Assembly (NCBI GenBank): GCA_963575745.1
Contig: CAUYUJ010016072.1
Coordinates: 298,501-362,500 of the forward strand
Direction of reading: 5' to 3'
Length of the DNA stretch: 64,000 nt
Source of the DNA: Prorocentrum cordatum
Taxonomy: Eukaryota > Sar > Dinophyceae > Prorocentrales > Prorocentraceae
In this document: piece by piece, positions 44,916-53,432 of the stretch
How positions within the stretch are numbered: position 1 is the stretch's first letter
How the letters are laid out: the number at the start of each line of letters is the position of its first letter
The notes under the pieces: model-generated
What the model was told of the DNA's origin: nothing
Databases searched by the model: none
Seen by the model: the letters and a program-made list of their open reading frames with translations, nothing else
Program-made: the position numbers and the translations under genes

Positions 44916-45119
44916 CCAGGAACCTCTGGAGGCCGCCAGGGACTTTGGGGACCTCCGGGGAAGCTCTGCAGGAGAGGGGGGCCGCCCTCCAGCCCCCCTG
45001 TGTCTTCAGCGTCCTGGGCCTCCCGGGGCTCCCGAGCCACAGGACCGCCTAGAAAACGGATCGGATCAAAATGTTGCCTTGGCCGGGAAAATCCCAGGGT
45101 CTAGGATCGGGAGCCTCGA

Positions 45120-45350
45120 GACGGGGGTCAGTGCAAACGGGGGTCAGCCAGGGCGCCAGATCCTGCAGGATCCTGCAAAGACCCCCTCTGGCTGACCCGG
45201 GTTAGCGAGCCGCTCGTGGCCGCGAGGCGGCCGCGCCTATTGGCTGACCCGGGTTTGCGAGGACCTGCGTTGCAGTTTTTTTTCCTGCATTGCAGTTTTT
45301 GGTTTCCCGCTGACCCGGGTCTGTATTGACCCGGGTCAGAAGATCCCCGA
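45120..45350. repeat. CTGACCCGGGTT direct repeats
   Basis: GGCTGACCCGGGTTAGCGAG and GGCTGACCCGGGTTTGCGAG, then CGCTGACCCGGGTCTG and the perfect palindrome TGACCCGGGTCA near 45336. TGCAGTTTTT also occurs twice. Confidence 0.7.
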
Positions 45351-45755
45351 TAGGACCCGTGCGCATTTGTGTTGTGTGTATGTTTTCCCCTCCCGCGTTT
45401 CCCCTCCCCCCCCGCGTGCTTCGGCCTCGGCGACGCCCAGCGTGTGGCCTTGAGAAGGGCACAGGAGCCAGTCGGAGATCGTCCCCGGGGAAGTCTAGGA
45501 CTCTCCAGGGGCTTCCAAAGGACGTGCAGAGACTTCCAGGGTCTCCCCCAAAGTAGTTCGGCGAAGCCAAGGATGTCCCCACGGGGTTCTCGCAGAAGGC
45601 CTCTACAACCCCGTGGAGGCGGCCAGAAGGCGCCTCAGCAAGATCTCCTCTGCAGTTACTCCGTCGCGTTTCTTCCTTGGCCTGTCAGTTCACAACGTTT
45701 GCTCGCGCCGCCCGTACACGGCGCTCCGCGGGACCCCTTCGGGCGCGGACTTTGC

Positions 45756-46948
45756 ATGCCCACAGGCGGCGCCGCCGGCGCGCCAGGCGTGGAAGCGAAG
45801 GCCGATGGCCGCGGGCTGGCGGCGGGGGGCCGCGTGGTCCTGCGCGAGGAGCCCGGCCGCGGGGTCGCGGCCTTTGCCGCCAGGGACCTGGCGGCCTCGG
45901 AGCTCGTCCTGGAGGAGTCAGGAGGGAAAGAAACACACAGACACAATTAATCGTCGACTCCCCAGAAAATATAGGAAAATATGGGAAGTGGGGGGGGAAG
46001 ACAAAAACCCAGAAAATATAGGAAAATATGGTCAATATTTTTATTTGTGTGTATTTATTTGTGTGTCCTGGGGCCCCTTCAAGGAGGAGGCGCTGCTGTC
46101 GTCGGCCCTCGGCGCGGAGGCCGCCGCGGGGGCCCCCGGCGGCCCCTGCCGCGAGCTCTGGCGGGCGCTCCTGCGGCAGGAGCGCGCGGGGCGCCTGGGC
46201 GCCTTCGAGCCCGCGGGGCACCTGGGGGCGCTGTGCGCCCTCCGGGCCCTGGGCCCGCGGCGGTGCCGCGAGGCCGTGCTCACCAAGACTCGGGTCGGGC
46301 GAAAGGGGGGGATTGGGAAAGGGGGGGTTACGAAATTTGCTGCATGCAGCTGGTTTCGGCCTCGCCGAGGGGCCCATTCCTCGATACATGGCGCCTCCGG
46401 CGCCGGGAGGCGCCGGGAAAATCAGCTACGTGAGCTGATTCTCAAACCCCCCCTTTGCTATCCCCCCCTTTCGCCCGACCCGACAGACCACCGGGGACCC
46501 CGCCGCGCTGCCCTCGGAGGGCGACGCGAGGCGGGAGGCGAGGGTCCTGCGCGCGGCGCTCGGCGAGGGCCTCGTGCCGCCGGAGGCCTCCCAGCTGACG
46601 CCGGCGGAGTTCGGGGATGGACAGAACCCCCAACAGTGACACGTCGATTAGTGAATTGTCCGTTTTCGGTTCTCGAGAGGGCGCCGTGGCCGTTATTTTC
46701 CAGGCTTGCGCCCGCCAGGTTTGGGCCTGAGGTCGTTTTCACTAAACCACGTTTTACTAAAGGGGGGTTTGTCCATCCCCGAGGAGTACGCGAGGCTGCG
46801 GCGGGTCTTCCAGCTCAACGGCTTCCGCTTCAACGGGCCGCTGGAGGAGGGCGACGCCGGGTACGACGTGGGCGAGGTCCTCTTCCACGACATCAGCCGC
46901 TTCAACCACTCGTGCGCGCCGAACCTCAGCTTCGACCTCCGGTGGAGC
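45756..46948 (+). CDS. SET-domain (SMYD-like) protein, exons 1-4
   Basis: The family is protein-lysine methyltransferases using S-adenosylmethionine. Reading frame and family motifs place exon 1 at 45756 to about 45917 (first ATG; GRGVAAFAARDLAASELVLE, the SET N-terminal motif), exon 2 at about 46069-46287 (GPFKEEALLSSALG .. REAVLTK), exon 3 at 46487-46606 (TTGDPAALP .. SQLTPAE) and exon 4 at 46784-46948 (EYARLRRVFQLNG .. FHDISRFNHSCAPN). FNHSCAPN is the cofactor-binding signature. Removing introns 2 and 3 restores an uninterrupted frame across a 4-bp repeat (AGAC, GGAG). Exons 5 and 6 lie at 49648 and 57306; the joined protein is about 270 residues. I see no MYND finger and no Cys-rich post-SET end. 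The true start could be upstream, because the frame is open to 45369 and a CCCACAG acceptor-like word sits at 45760. Confidence is high for the SET identity and moderate for exact borders, especially intron 1. Confidence 0.78.
45918..46068 (+). mobile_element. intron 1 of the SET gene: A-rich introner-like element, copy 2
   Basis: AT-rich insert between VLEE and GPFKEE. It matches 42289-42450 throughout (AACACACAGACACAAT; AGTGGGGGGGAAGACAAAAA; TTTGTGTGTATTTATTTGTG) and has an internal duplication of CCCAGAAAATATAGGAAAAT. The frame changes from exon 1 to exon 2, so the insert must be removed from the mRNA. The borders are uncertain by a few bases and no GT-AG pair fits. Confidence 0.65.
46288..46486 (+). 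mobile_element. intron 2 of the SET gene: introner with 24-bp terminal inverted repeats
   Basis: 46290-46313 (TCGGGTCGGGCGAAAGGGGG..) and 46460-46483 are perfect 24-bp inverted repeats, and pairing continues imperfectly inward for about 20 more bases. AGAC stands at both edges (46286-46289, 46485-46488). Splicing out one copy plus the insert restores ..LTKTTGDP. in frame. Within the repeat the only choice with an AG acceptor starts AC, a non-canonical donor. Confidence 0.82.
46607..46783 (+). mobile_element. intron 3 of the SET gene: introner with terminal inverted repeats
   Basis: Left end TCGGGGATGGACAGAACCCC (from 46611) and right end (46762-46782) are inverted repeats: 13 exact bases, then one indel. 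GGAG flanks both sides (46606-46609, 46783-46786). A GA-AG intron (46607-46783) joins PAE to EYARL in phase 0. Both inverted-repeat introns begin TCGGG, suggesting related elements. Confidence 0.78.
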
Positions 46949-47627
46949 AGGGGTCGGGGGCGGCCTGAGCGACCCCTGGCAACTCGACCCCGTCCGTGAC
47001 GGCCCCCTCACCTCGCTTCACGACGTGGGCAGGCGGCCGGAGGGGAGCCTCGACGGCGCGGGGGTCGTCACGGGAGGGGCCTGTCACAGAAAGGGTCGGC
47101 CAGGCCGCGCCCGAAGGCGGGGCGCGTCCGTCTTCGTCGTCGTCCTGCTGCGTCTTCTGGGAAGAATTATCCCAGCCAGGGTTGGCCAGAGGGATTCGTT
47201 GGGAGGGAGGGCCAGGGGGGTTGCCCGGGATAAGCCGGAGAGTTGGTCGGGGTAATTCTTCGATGGGTCGTTCTCTCCACGAGGCAGGGTGCTACTCCAC
47301 CCCCTCTTACGAGGAAAAATCCACCCCGACCCCGATAATCGGCGTTTGCTAAACGGCCCCGTGCGTTTACTAAACAGCGCTTTCTTGTTCGATTCCTTCG
47401 TCGGGTGCGTTTACTAAACGGTTGCGTTGTCGGGGTGCTTATATTCGGGGTTGATCTCCGGCCCTCTATTCTTGCCCAGAGGGTCTCTTGCGGGGCAGGG
47501 CGCGAGTGACAGTGAGCAACGACCCCCTGTCCCCTCGCGTGAGGGCCACGGGCGCCAGAGGCCCGCCCGGGGGGGGCGGCCGCCCTTTCCCCCCATGACG
47601 ATCCTTATCGATATTCCATTCTTCAGG

Positions 47628-47768
47628 GGGGAAAGACAGGCAGAGATTCAAATCATCGCAGCTTCCCATGAAACGATGGGAAACTATGAGAAGTAGAGGG
47701 GAAGGCGAAAGTAGTCCAGAAAATATTCGAACATATGGGAAATCCTGGGTTTTGTGCCCATTGGGAAG
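47628..47768 (+). mobile_element. A-rich introner-like element, diverged copy 3
   Basis: TTCAGGGGGGAAAGACAGGC .. ATGGGAAACTATGAGAAGT .. CCAGAAAATATTCGAACATA TGGGAAATCC aligns in order with copies 1 and 2 but with many substitutions and a lost right end. It lies inside intron 4 of the SET gene. Confidence 0.5.
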
Positions 47769-47795
47769 CCCTTGCGGCCAGTGCCGCCGACCCTC

Positions 47796-47874
<79 letters not shown>

Positions 47875-47913
47875 TGGTGACGGCAACGGCGACGGCGACG
47901 GCGTGGTGCAGAG
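47796..47913. repeat. (GAC)n/(GGC)n triplet array
   Basis: GAC units followed by GGCGAC hexamers for about 118 bp. Confidence 0.93.
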
Positions 47914-48099
47914 TCCTCAGGGATGATTCGTGGGGCCTCGTCGGAGCGCGCTCGTCGTCGTCGTCGCTCGTCGCCCGTCGCTTGTCGCTCATCGTCGTCG
48001 TGCGCGCGAGCGCGGCTGTGGTGCCGCAGCCGCACGGCGGGGGGGGTGGGCGTTACGTGGTATACCCCCCCCGTGCCCCCCCCCATGACGCCCCTCATC

Positions 48100-48680
48100 G
48101 CCGATGATAAAGAAACGCGTTCTTGCACCCCCCCCCCGGACGACGCCCAAGCGGACTTTCCAACCGGCAGCCCCGAGCACGCAAGGTCGACCAACCTAGA
48201 GAACACAACGCCCAGCAGTTGTTGCAACTACAACAACCGCAGCAGTGACAACGACAGCAGCAACAATTCGGAAGACATCGAGACAGAATTAGGGGCTAAC
48301 TTGGTCAGGAGATCGACGCGCCCAGCCAACGCCAGAGCAAAGAGAGCGGGTTTGCCGTATATCAAAATCGAACGATTGACCGATGGCAGCGACGCGCCGC
48401 CATTTGGGAACTTCCGTTGCACGACACGCGCCACGCCCAACGAAGACACGGAGGGCAGCGAAACATATGGGACCATGATGTCGCCAGTTTCTCGGAGTTT
48501 ACGAACTTGGTGCAGAACAGCGCAAGAGCACCCAACGACATTCGTTGTCGATGGTGGTTTCATCTCGCCTGCGTCAGATACATGCGGCACAGGTTGGAAG
48601 GACAACGCATTACCCCACACATGCGACGATTGTGTTTGCAAGCTTGGTCGAGGCAAAATGAACACCGACACCACACGGTG
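48100..48680 (+). pseudogene. protein-coding remnant, family not recognised
   Basis: Frame one gives DDAQADFPTGSPEHARST .. LGANLVRRSTRPANARAKRA. From about 48400 a second frame is more protein-like (FSEFTNLVQNSARAPNDIRC, WWFHLACVRYMRHRLEGQ). The polar, Asn/Ser-rich first part and helical basic second part suggest a retroelement-type protein, but no diagnostic motif is present. A 1-nt shift would join the frames. Confidence 0.3.
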
Positions 48681-49199
48681 TCAGGGTCCTGGCCCCCCAG
48701 CGCTGATTTTGAAGGGTCCCGTTCCCGCGGATCTGTGCGTTTTGCTTCGTTATTTCCCTTCTTCTTGCGTGTTCATGCATCTCCTCCTCATGCATCCGCT
48801 CGGGACGATTGTGGATTCCCCAGAACGCGGTCGACGAGTTGGAGCTGATGGGAAGGCCCCCGAGGGTCCGCAAACCTCAATAAACCTTCTAACAGAAAAC
48901 ATGTTTCCTCCCGAGCTTGCCACCCTCCGCTCGGGAAGTAGTAATCTCCGACGCATCCAGATGGAAAACAGCAAGGAATCGGAGGCCCGAGCTTGCAAAC
49001 ATGGATCCCATGATTCCGCATTCCTGCGCTTCCCCTCTCTCCCTCCCCCCTCCCCCCCTCCAGGGACTTGACCCCCACCAGGGGGCCTTGTCACGTATTG
49101 AGTATTGAGTGTTGAGCCCTTCCTCCCTCTCGTCATCCTCCTCCCCTGCCCCTTCCCCTCGGGAGCTACTCTGCGGCTGGGCCGGGTTTGCGGTTGGCC

Positions 49200-49340
49200 C
49201 GGGCTGTGTGTCGTGTGGACGCGGCGGCGACCCCGCAGCGGGCGTTCAAGATTGAATGCCGCCAGTGCTTTAGAATCAATCGACCAGTGAGGAACGATTT
49301 GAAGATCGAAACGTTGCCGATCGTTGAAGATTGAATGGCC
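49200..49340. repeat. dispersed fold-back-type repeat
   Basis: GTGTGGACGCGGCGGCGACCC then GGGCGTTCAAGATTGAATGCC, closed about 100 bp later by GTTGAAGATTGAATGGCC. The first part matches about 33133-33185, and the GGCGTTCAA word also recurs at 44271 and 44538. Confidence 0.55.
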
Positions 49341-49647
49341 CACGTGGTGCCAGAGACCAACGCCAAAGTCGTCACGACAGGAATTTGCCGTAGTTTTTGT
49401 TGGCGGTCCCGGGGTCAGGTAAGGGCCCCCAGAGCAGGACAAGTCAGAAATGATTTCAGTCGGGGCTTGGCACCCCGGGAGCGTCGTCATCCTGCTCCTC
49501 GTGCCGGTGTCGCTGTCGGTTTCGAAGTTCGGTTCGACCGCAGCGGTCCCCCGCTCCTCCTCCTGCTCCTGCTGCTCCTGGTCATCCTCGTCCTCCCGTG
49601 TCTGCTCCCCCCTCGAGCGTCGTCCCCCCTGCCCCTTTCGGTGGAGC

Positions 49648-49707
49648 GAGCAGCGGGGCACCGTGGTCAACCGCGTGACCGCCACGCGCGCGGTCGTCAC
49701 GGGCGAG
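49648..49707 (+). CDS. SET-domain protein, exon 5
   Basis: Twenty codons reading EQRGTVVNRVTATRAVVTGE, the segment that in SET domains leads into the GEEL-x-I-S-Y motif. The left border lies in the CGGTGGAGC repeat shared with exon 4. The right border lies in the AGGAG shared with exon 6 (49706-49710 and 57304-57308). Joining to 57306 gives VTGEELRISYL in frame, which is strong evidence that the two distant pieces belong together. Confidence 0.72.
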
Positions 49708-49719
49708 GAGCTCCATCGA

Positions 49720-50290
49720 GATCGTCTCGGCCCCCTCATACCCTCCCTCCCTCCACTCTCTCCCTCCACGCCTCCCTCTTGGGGAGGGAGGGAGGGGTGG
49801 GAGGGGTGGAGGGAGGAAGCGGAGGTCCAGAAGAAGGGACGCAGAACAAGAAGAAGGAGCAGAAGCAGAAGGTCTTCTTGATGCTGACTCCTCTTCTGCG
49901 GTCCCTCCTTACCCTCCGATACTGATACTCCCTCCCTTCCCCTCCCATCCTCCCCCTCCCTCCCTTCCTCCCTCAACTCGCCCCCCTTCCTCTCCCTCGT
50001 CGTGTTTGTCCCTCCCCCTCCTCTGCGTCTTCCTCTCCGCGTCCCCCCCTCCCCTCCACTCCTCTTCTCCGTCCTCTTCTTTTCCTCTTTGGATCCCCTT
50101 CCCACTCCTTTGACAGAGCTTGAAGCGCTCGGCTGCGATGCTTCGGAGCAGGCACGCTGAGCAGAGTCAGGGGGGACGGACGACTATCATAGTAGCGGCA
50201 ACGAGGTTCCGCATCGGCGCACCGCAGGCAACATCACGGCCCGAGGCGCAGAGGCCTGCTCCAGAGGAGCCTCGACAACTATCCCTTATA
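49720..50290. other. CT-rich stretch, no supported gene
   Basis: Pyrimidine-rich (CCCTCCCTCC) from 49735 to 50115 with a short inverted GAGGGAGGGAGGGG segment at 49785. The frame leading into the GT8 gene is open but has no domain. Confidence 0.5.
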
Positions 50291-50297
50291 TCCCCCC

Positions 50298-50319
50298 TCG
50301 GTAGCCGTTTTGGCTCAAG
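50298..50319 (+). other. relict dinoflagellate spliced leader
   Basis: TCG then GTAGCCGTTTTGGCTCAAG matches the 22-nt dinoflagellate spliced leader (D-CCGTAGCCATTTTGGCTCAAG) at 20 of 22 positions. The leader is normally added only to mRNA by trans-splicing, so its presence in DNA 40 nt before an ATG marks an mRNA that was reverse-transcribed and reinserted. Confidence 0.88.
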
Positions 50320-50359
50320 GGGCGGCCCCCCCTGGAGCGCAGCGGCTGCGGCTGCGGGC

Positions 50360-52744
50360 ATGGCTGGGGGCCATCGCGCCGAGCGCGAGTGGCACGGCGG
50401 GGGCCGCCCCGCCGCGGCCTCGCTCGCGGCCGGGCCGCTGAGGCTGCGGTGGCCCGCCGGCTGCGGCCTGGCCGCTGCGGCGGCCTGGCTGCTCGGGCGC
50501 GGGCGCCGGAGCCGGAGCCTGGCGCGGCTGCTCGCGGCCCTCGGGGCGGCCGCCTGGGCGCGCTCCGCGGCGCTCTGGTGCCTGGGCCTGGCGGCGCGCC
50601 GGCGCCGCCGCTTCCTGTGCGTGGCATCGCCGCTGCCGGGGTCGGCCGTGAAGCTGGCGCGCCCGCTGGGCCCCGCGGCGGGCGCGGCGCGGCGGTGGCC
50701 GTGGTCTGCGCTGCCCGAGCGCTGGAGGGGCTTCTGCCCGAGCTGCAAGCGGCCCGTCGAGCTGTTCCAGTGCGAAGAGTGGCACCCTGCGACGGCTCTG
50801 CAGGACGCCCGGGGCAGATATGCCTACGTGATCTGTCTCTGGGGCTCCTCGGTCGAGTTCCTGATCGGCGCGATGGTGCTCGGGCGTTCCCTCGTGAGGT
50901 CGGGCTCCAAGCACTCGCTCGTGTGCCTGTGCGCAGACGACGTGCCGCCAGGCTTTGTGCCCGTGCTTTCGCACTTCTGGGACTGCCGCCCCGTCGCCCA
51001 CGTGCAGGCCTGCATGCGGACCCTGAGCTTCTCCGAGGAGGCGGACCGATTCGAGAAAGTGTTCACCAAGTTGCGTTGCCTCGAGCTTGTGGAGTTTGAG
51101 AAGGTCCTCATGATGGACATCGACCTCTTGGTTCGGTCCAACATTGACGAGCTGTTCGAGCTCCGGCCCCCCGCCGCTATGCGGCGCGGCAACAACACTT
51201 TCAATTTGAAGACCGGAGACCAGATAGACGGTCGCCCGTTCTTCCTGGGGAGCGACGGTACCAAGTGGTCGTGGGGCCAGGGTACTGGAATCAACGCTGG
51301 GGTGATGTTGCTTCAGCCAGATCTCGCGGTCTTTGAGGAGATGCTCCGCGAGATTCAGGAGCCCAATCATCCTGAGCACTGCAAGGGAAACGGCCCCGAG
51401 CAGGACTTCTTGAGCAGGTTCTACGCGGACGCGCCGTGGACGCACATCGGCGTGGAGTACAACTTTCAGCTTCATCAGATGTACTACGCCCTGCACCCAG
51501 ACCGCGCCCCGCGTGCGGAGCGCGTTCGCCTGGCCGTGGAGCGGGAGCGCGTGAAGGTGGTCCACTTCTCTGGGGAGCCCGCCGCGAAGCCGTGGCACCG
51601 CGTGCTCGACAGCCGCTGGGCAGGATATTGGCCGGAGCGTGCGCGGGACGGCGAGTACGCGGAGCTCTTCGCGGAGGAGTTCCTTGGGCACCTGTTGTGG
51701 GTGAAGAAGGATCGGGCCGCGTTCGAGTCCTCCGGCAGGGGGCAGAACAGCTGGGACGTGTACGGCATGAGCCTGGACTCCCGCGGGCGCATCTGGCGCA
51801 GGGCGTGGGGCGAGGAGGACAAGCCCGCGGAGATCGTGGGAACGCCAGCATTCGCCGCGGAGGGCGTCGCGCAGTTCACGGCGACCGTTCTGCGGGAGTG
51901 GTTCGACGATCTACAGGCGCTCGAGGCCGAGCTGGGCTGCGACCTCCGCCAGAGGCTCGAGGACATCTGCGCTGTGAGACGCTACGGAGTCCCTCTCGCG
52001 TCTCGGCAGGGGGCCGCGCCCGGTCAGAGCGACGCTGCCGCTGGAAACGGCCACGTGCTGCACCAGGCCAGGGGCCTCGAGAGGGGCACGATCGAGATCG
52101 AGGGCGGGGAAGCGATCGGGCAGCTTGCGAGCGCTGGCGCGCCCAGCGCCGCTGAGGCCGTCGCACACCTGACGCTGGAGCGCGCGTGGCGGCGGCACGG
52201 TGGCCCAGGTGGTTGGTGGACAGACAGCGCAGGCCTGGCTGGCGACGATGCCGTAAAGGTTTCCGTCGTGTGCGGCGCGCCCGGGGGCGCGCGGTTTGTC
52301 ACGTTCACGGAGGGCGGAGCGGCCACCTTCACGGAAGAGGACCCCGACCTGGCCGGCGTCTTCGCCAAGGTGGTGGGCCAGCACGCCCCGCGGCAGTTCT
52401 CGGTGCACGAGGACCCAGACAGCGCCCTGGCGTCGATGCACATGTGGGTGAGCGGGGTGCCCGCTGGCTCCGCCGTGCTGCTGGCGCTGCTGCGGCTGCC
52501 GCCCGAGGCCGTGGCGGCCGCGCTGGCGGTACTGGCCCCGCTGGGTTTGCTTCGGGCGCCGCCGCCCGAGGCCTGCGTGGCACTGGCGGCGGTCGGGCTG
52601 CGGCCGGAGGGCGGCGGCGAGGGCGCGGAGCAGCAGGATGGTCGTCCGGCTGGGCGGCCGCCCCGTCGTGGAGCCGAGGAGTTCTCGGTCCACGCCTCGG
52701 AGGACGTCGCGTACGCCTCTGCTCAGCTGCTCCACGTCGCCTGA
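50360..52744 (+). CDS. GT8-family glycosyltransferase, intronless retrogene
   Basis: A 794-residue protein starting at the first ATG after the spliced-leader relict (40-nt leader); the frame is open upstream but that part precedes the mRNA start. Residues 20-80 hold two Ala/Leu-rich hydrophobic segments ending in RRRRR, likely a membrane anchor, so a Golgi-type type II topology is plausible. FCPSCK (about 125) may bind zinc. Residues about 150-410 are a GT-A fold of the GT8 (glycogenin/galactinol synthase-like) kind: YAYVICLWGSSVEFLIGAMV, the metal-binding DxD as MDIDLLV (about 253), GINAGVMLLQPD (about 313), EQDFLSRFY, and HFSGEPAAKPW (about 401). The sugar donor is probably a UDP-sugar; the acceptor is unknown. 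The C-terminal 380 residues have no recognised domain. The frame is intact over 2.4 kb, suggesting recent insertion or selection. No poly-A tail is visible downstream. Confidence 0.88.
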   Translation: MAGGHRAEREWHGGGRPAAASLAAGPLRLRWPAGCGLAAAAAWLLGRGRRSRSLARLLAALGAAAWARSAALWCLGLAARRRRRFLCVASPLPGSAVKLARPLGPAAGAARRWPWSALPERWRGFCPSCKRPVELFQCEEWHPATALQDARGRYAYVICLWGSSVEFLIGAMVLGRSLVRSGSKHSLVCLCADDVPPGFVPVLSHFWDCRPVAHVQACMRTLSFSEEADRFEKVFTKLRCLELVEFEKVLMMDIDLLVRSNIDELFELRPPAAMRRGNNTFNLKTGDQIDGRPFFLGSDGTKWSWGQGTGINAGVMLLQPDLAVFEEMLREIQEPNHPEHCKGNGPEQDFLSRFYADAPWTHIGVEYNFQLHQMYYALHPDRAPRAERVRLAVERERVKVVHFSGEPAAKPWHRVLDSRWAGYWPERARDGEYAELFAEEFLGHLLWVKKDRAAFESSGRGQNSWDVYGMSLDSRGRIWRRAWGEEDKPAEIVGTPAFAAEGVAQFTATVLREWFDDLQALEAELGCDLRQRLEDICAVRRYGVPLASRQGAAPGQSDAAAGNGHVLHQARGLERGTIEIEGGEAIGQLASAGAPSAAEAVAHLTLERAWRRHGGPGGWWTDSAGLAGDDAVKVSVVCGAPGGARFVTFTEGGAATFTEEDPDLAGVFAKVVGQHAPRQFSVHEDPDSALASMHMWVSGVPAGSAVLLALLRLPPEAVAAALAVLAPLGLLRAPPPEACVALAAVGLRPEGGGEGAEQQDGRPAGRPPRRGAEEFSVHASEDVAYASAQLLHVA

Positions 52745-53430
52745 CCACGGGCGCATCGGCGGAGGGAGCGGGGGGATGGAGGACCCAGGCCAGAGCCTGG
52801 GGCCTGGTGGGATTCAGAGCGCGTGGCGGGTCCCAGACTCCTCATCCTCTTCCCTTGTCACCCCCTTTGGCGGGGAGGAGGGGCCCAGGCCTCCAGCGGA
52901 TTGATGTTTTCAGTCCAGGCGTTTGTTCCTCGATTCCAACGTCTGGGGGTCACTTTGGTTCCCAGGGCACTGATTCAAACATAGTCCGGGACTGTAGATA
53001 TTCCAATGGAAGAGGCCCAGACGGGGCCCGCGGATGGAACCATATTTCCATCGAGTTTGTGGGATGTTGATCGAGGCGGCCAGATTGGGGTTGAGCGATG
53101 GAGCGGAAACAAGTAGCAGTTCTTGTCCAGTTGGGTCTGGGTTCGTTGCTGGTATCGCCGCGGACATCGCCCGCTTGTAACGGGAAAGCGCCCGCCCAAC
53201 AGCGGCCCTTGTCGGTTTGGGGCAGCTTTTGTTGCTGTTGGGCGTCGCCCTCGTTTTTCCAAACGTGGGGCGTTCAAAGGGGAGGAGGAAAGGAAAGGAA
53301 AGGTGAACCATACGCCCTAGGGCGCGTCGGCGCGGCTCAGGCGAGCACGAAAGACTGGTCGATCAGAAAGCACACGAACTCCATCTTTGCCACATGCTCG
53401 AACAGCGTGCGGATGTAGTTGTTTGGCCCA
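52745..53430. other. no gene seen
   Basis: 3' flank of the retrogene. Short frames only, with no poly-A or repeat structure noted. Confidence 0.45.
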
Positions 53431-53432
53431 TT

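Larger units (their letters stand above)
46949..49646 (+). other. intron 4 of the SET gene, about 2.7 kb
   Basis: CGGTGGAGC occurs at the end of exon 4 (46940-46948) and at the start of exon 5 (49639-49647). Collapsing the two joins SFDLRW to SEQRGTVV in frame. No GT-AG pair fits within the repeat (CA-AG or GT-CG are the options). Contents: three GTTTACTAAACGG-like words (47343-47425), A-rich element copy 3 (47630-47765), a triplet array (47796-47913), a coding remnant (48100-48680) and a fold-back-type repeat (49200-49340). Confidence 0.6.

Noticed and set aside
47923-49071. 382-codon plus-strand frame as a single gene
   Set aside because: It starts in low-complexity sequence and only the middle is protein-like, in two frames; kept only as a remnant at 48100-48680.
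50120-50359. Upstream 80-codon extension of the GT8 frame
   Set aside because: It lies partly before the spliced-leader relict, so it cannot belong to the original mRNA; the ATG at 50360 is preferred.
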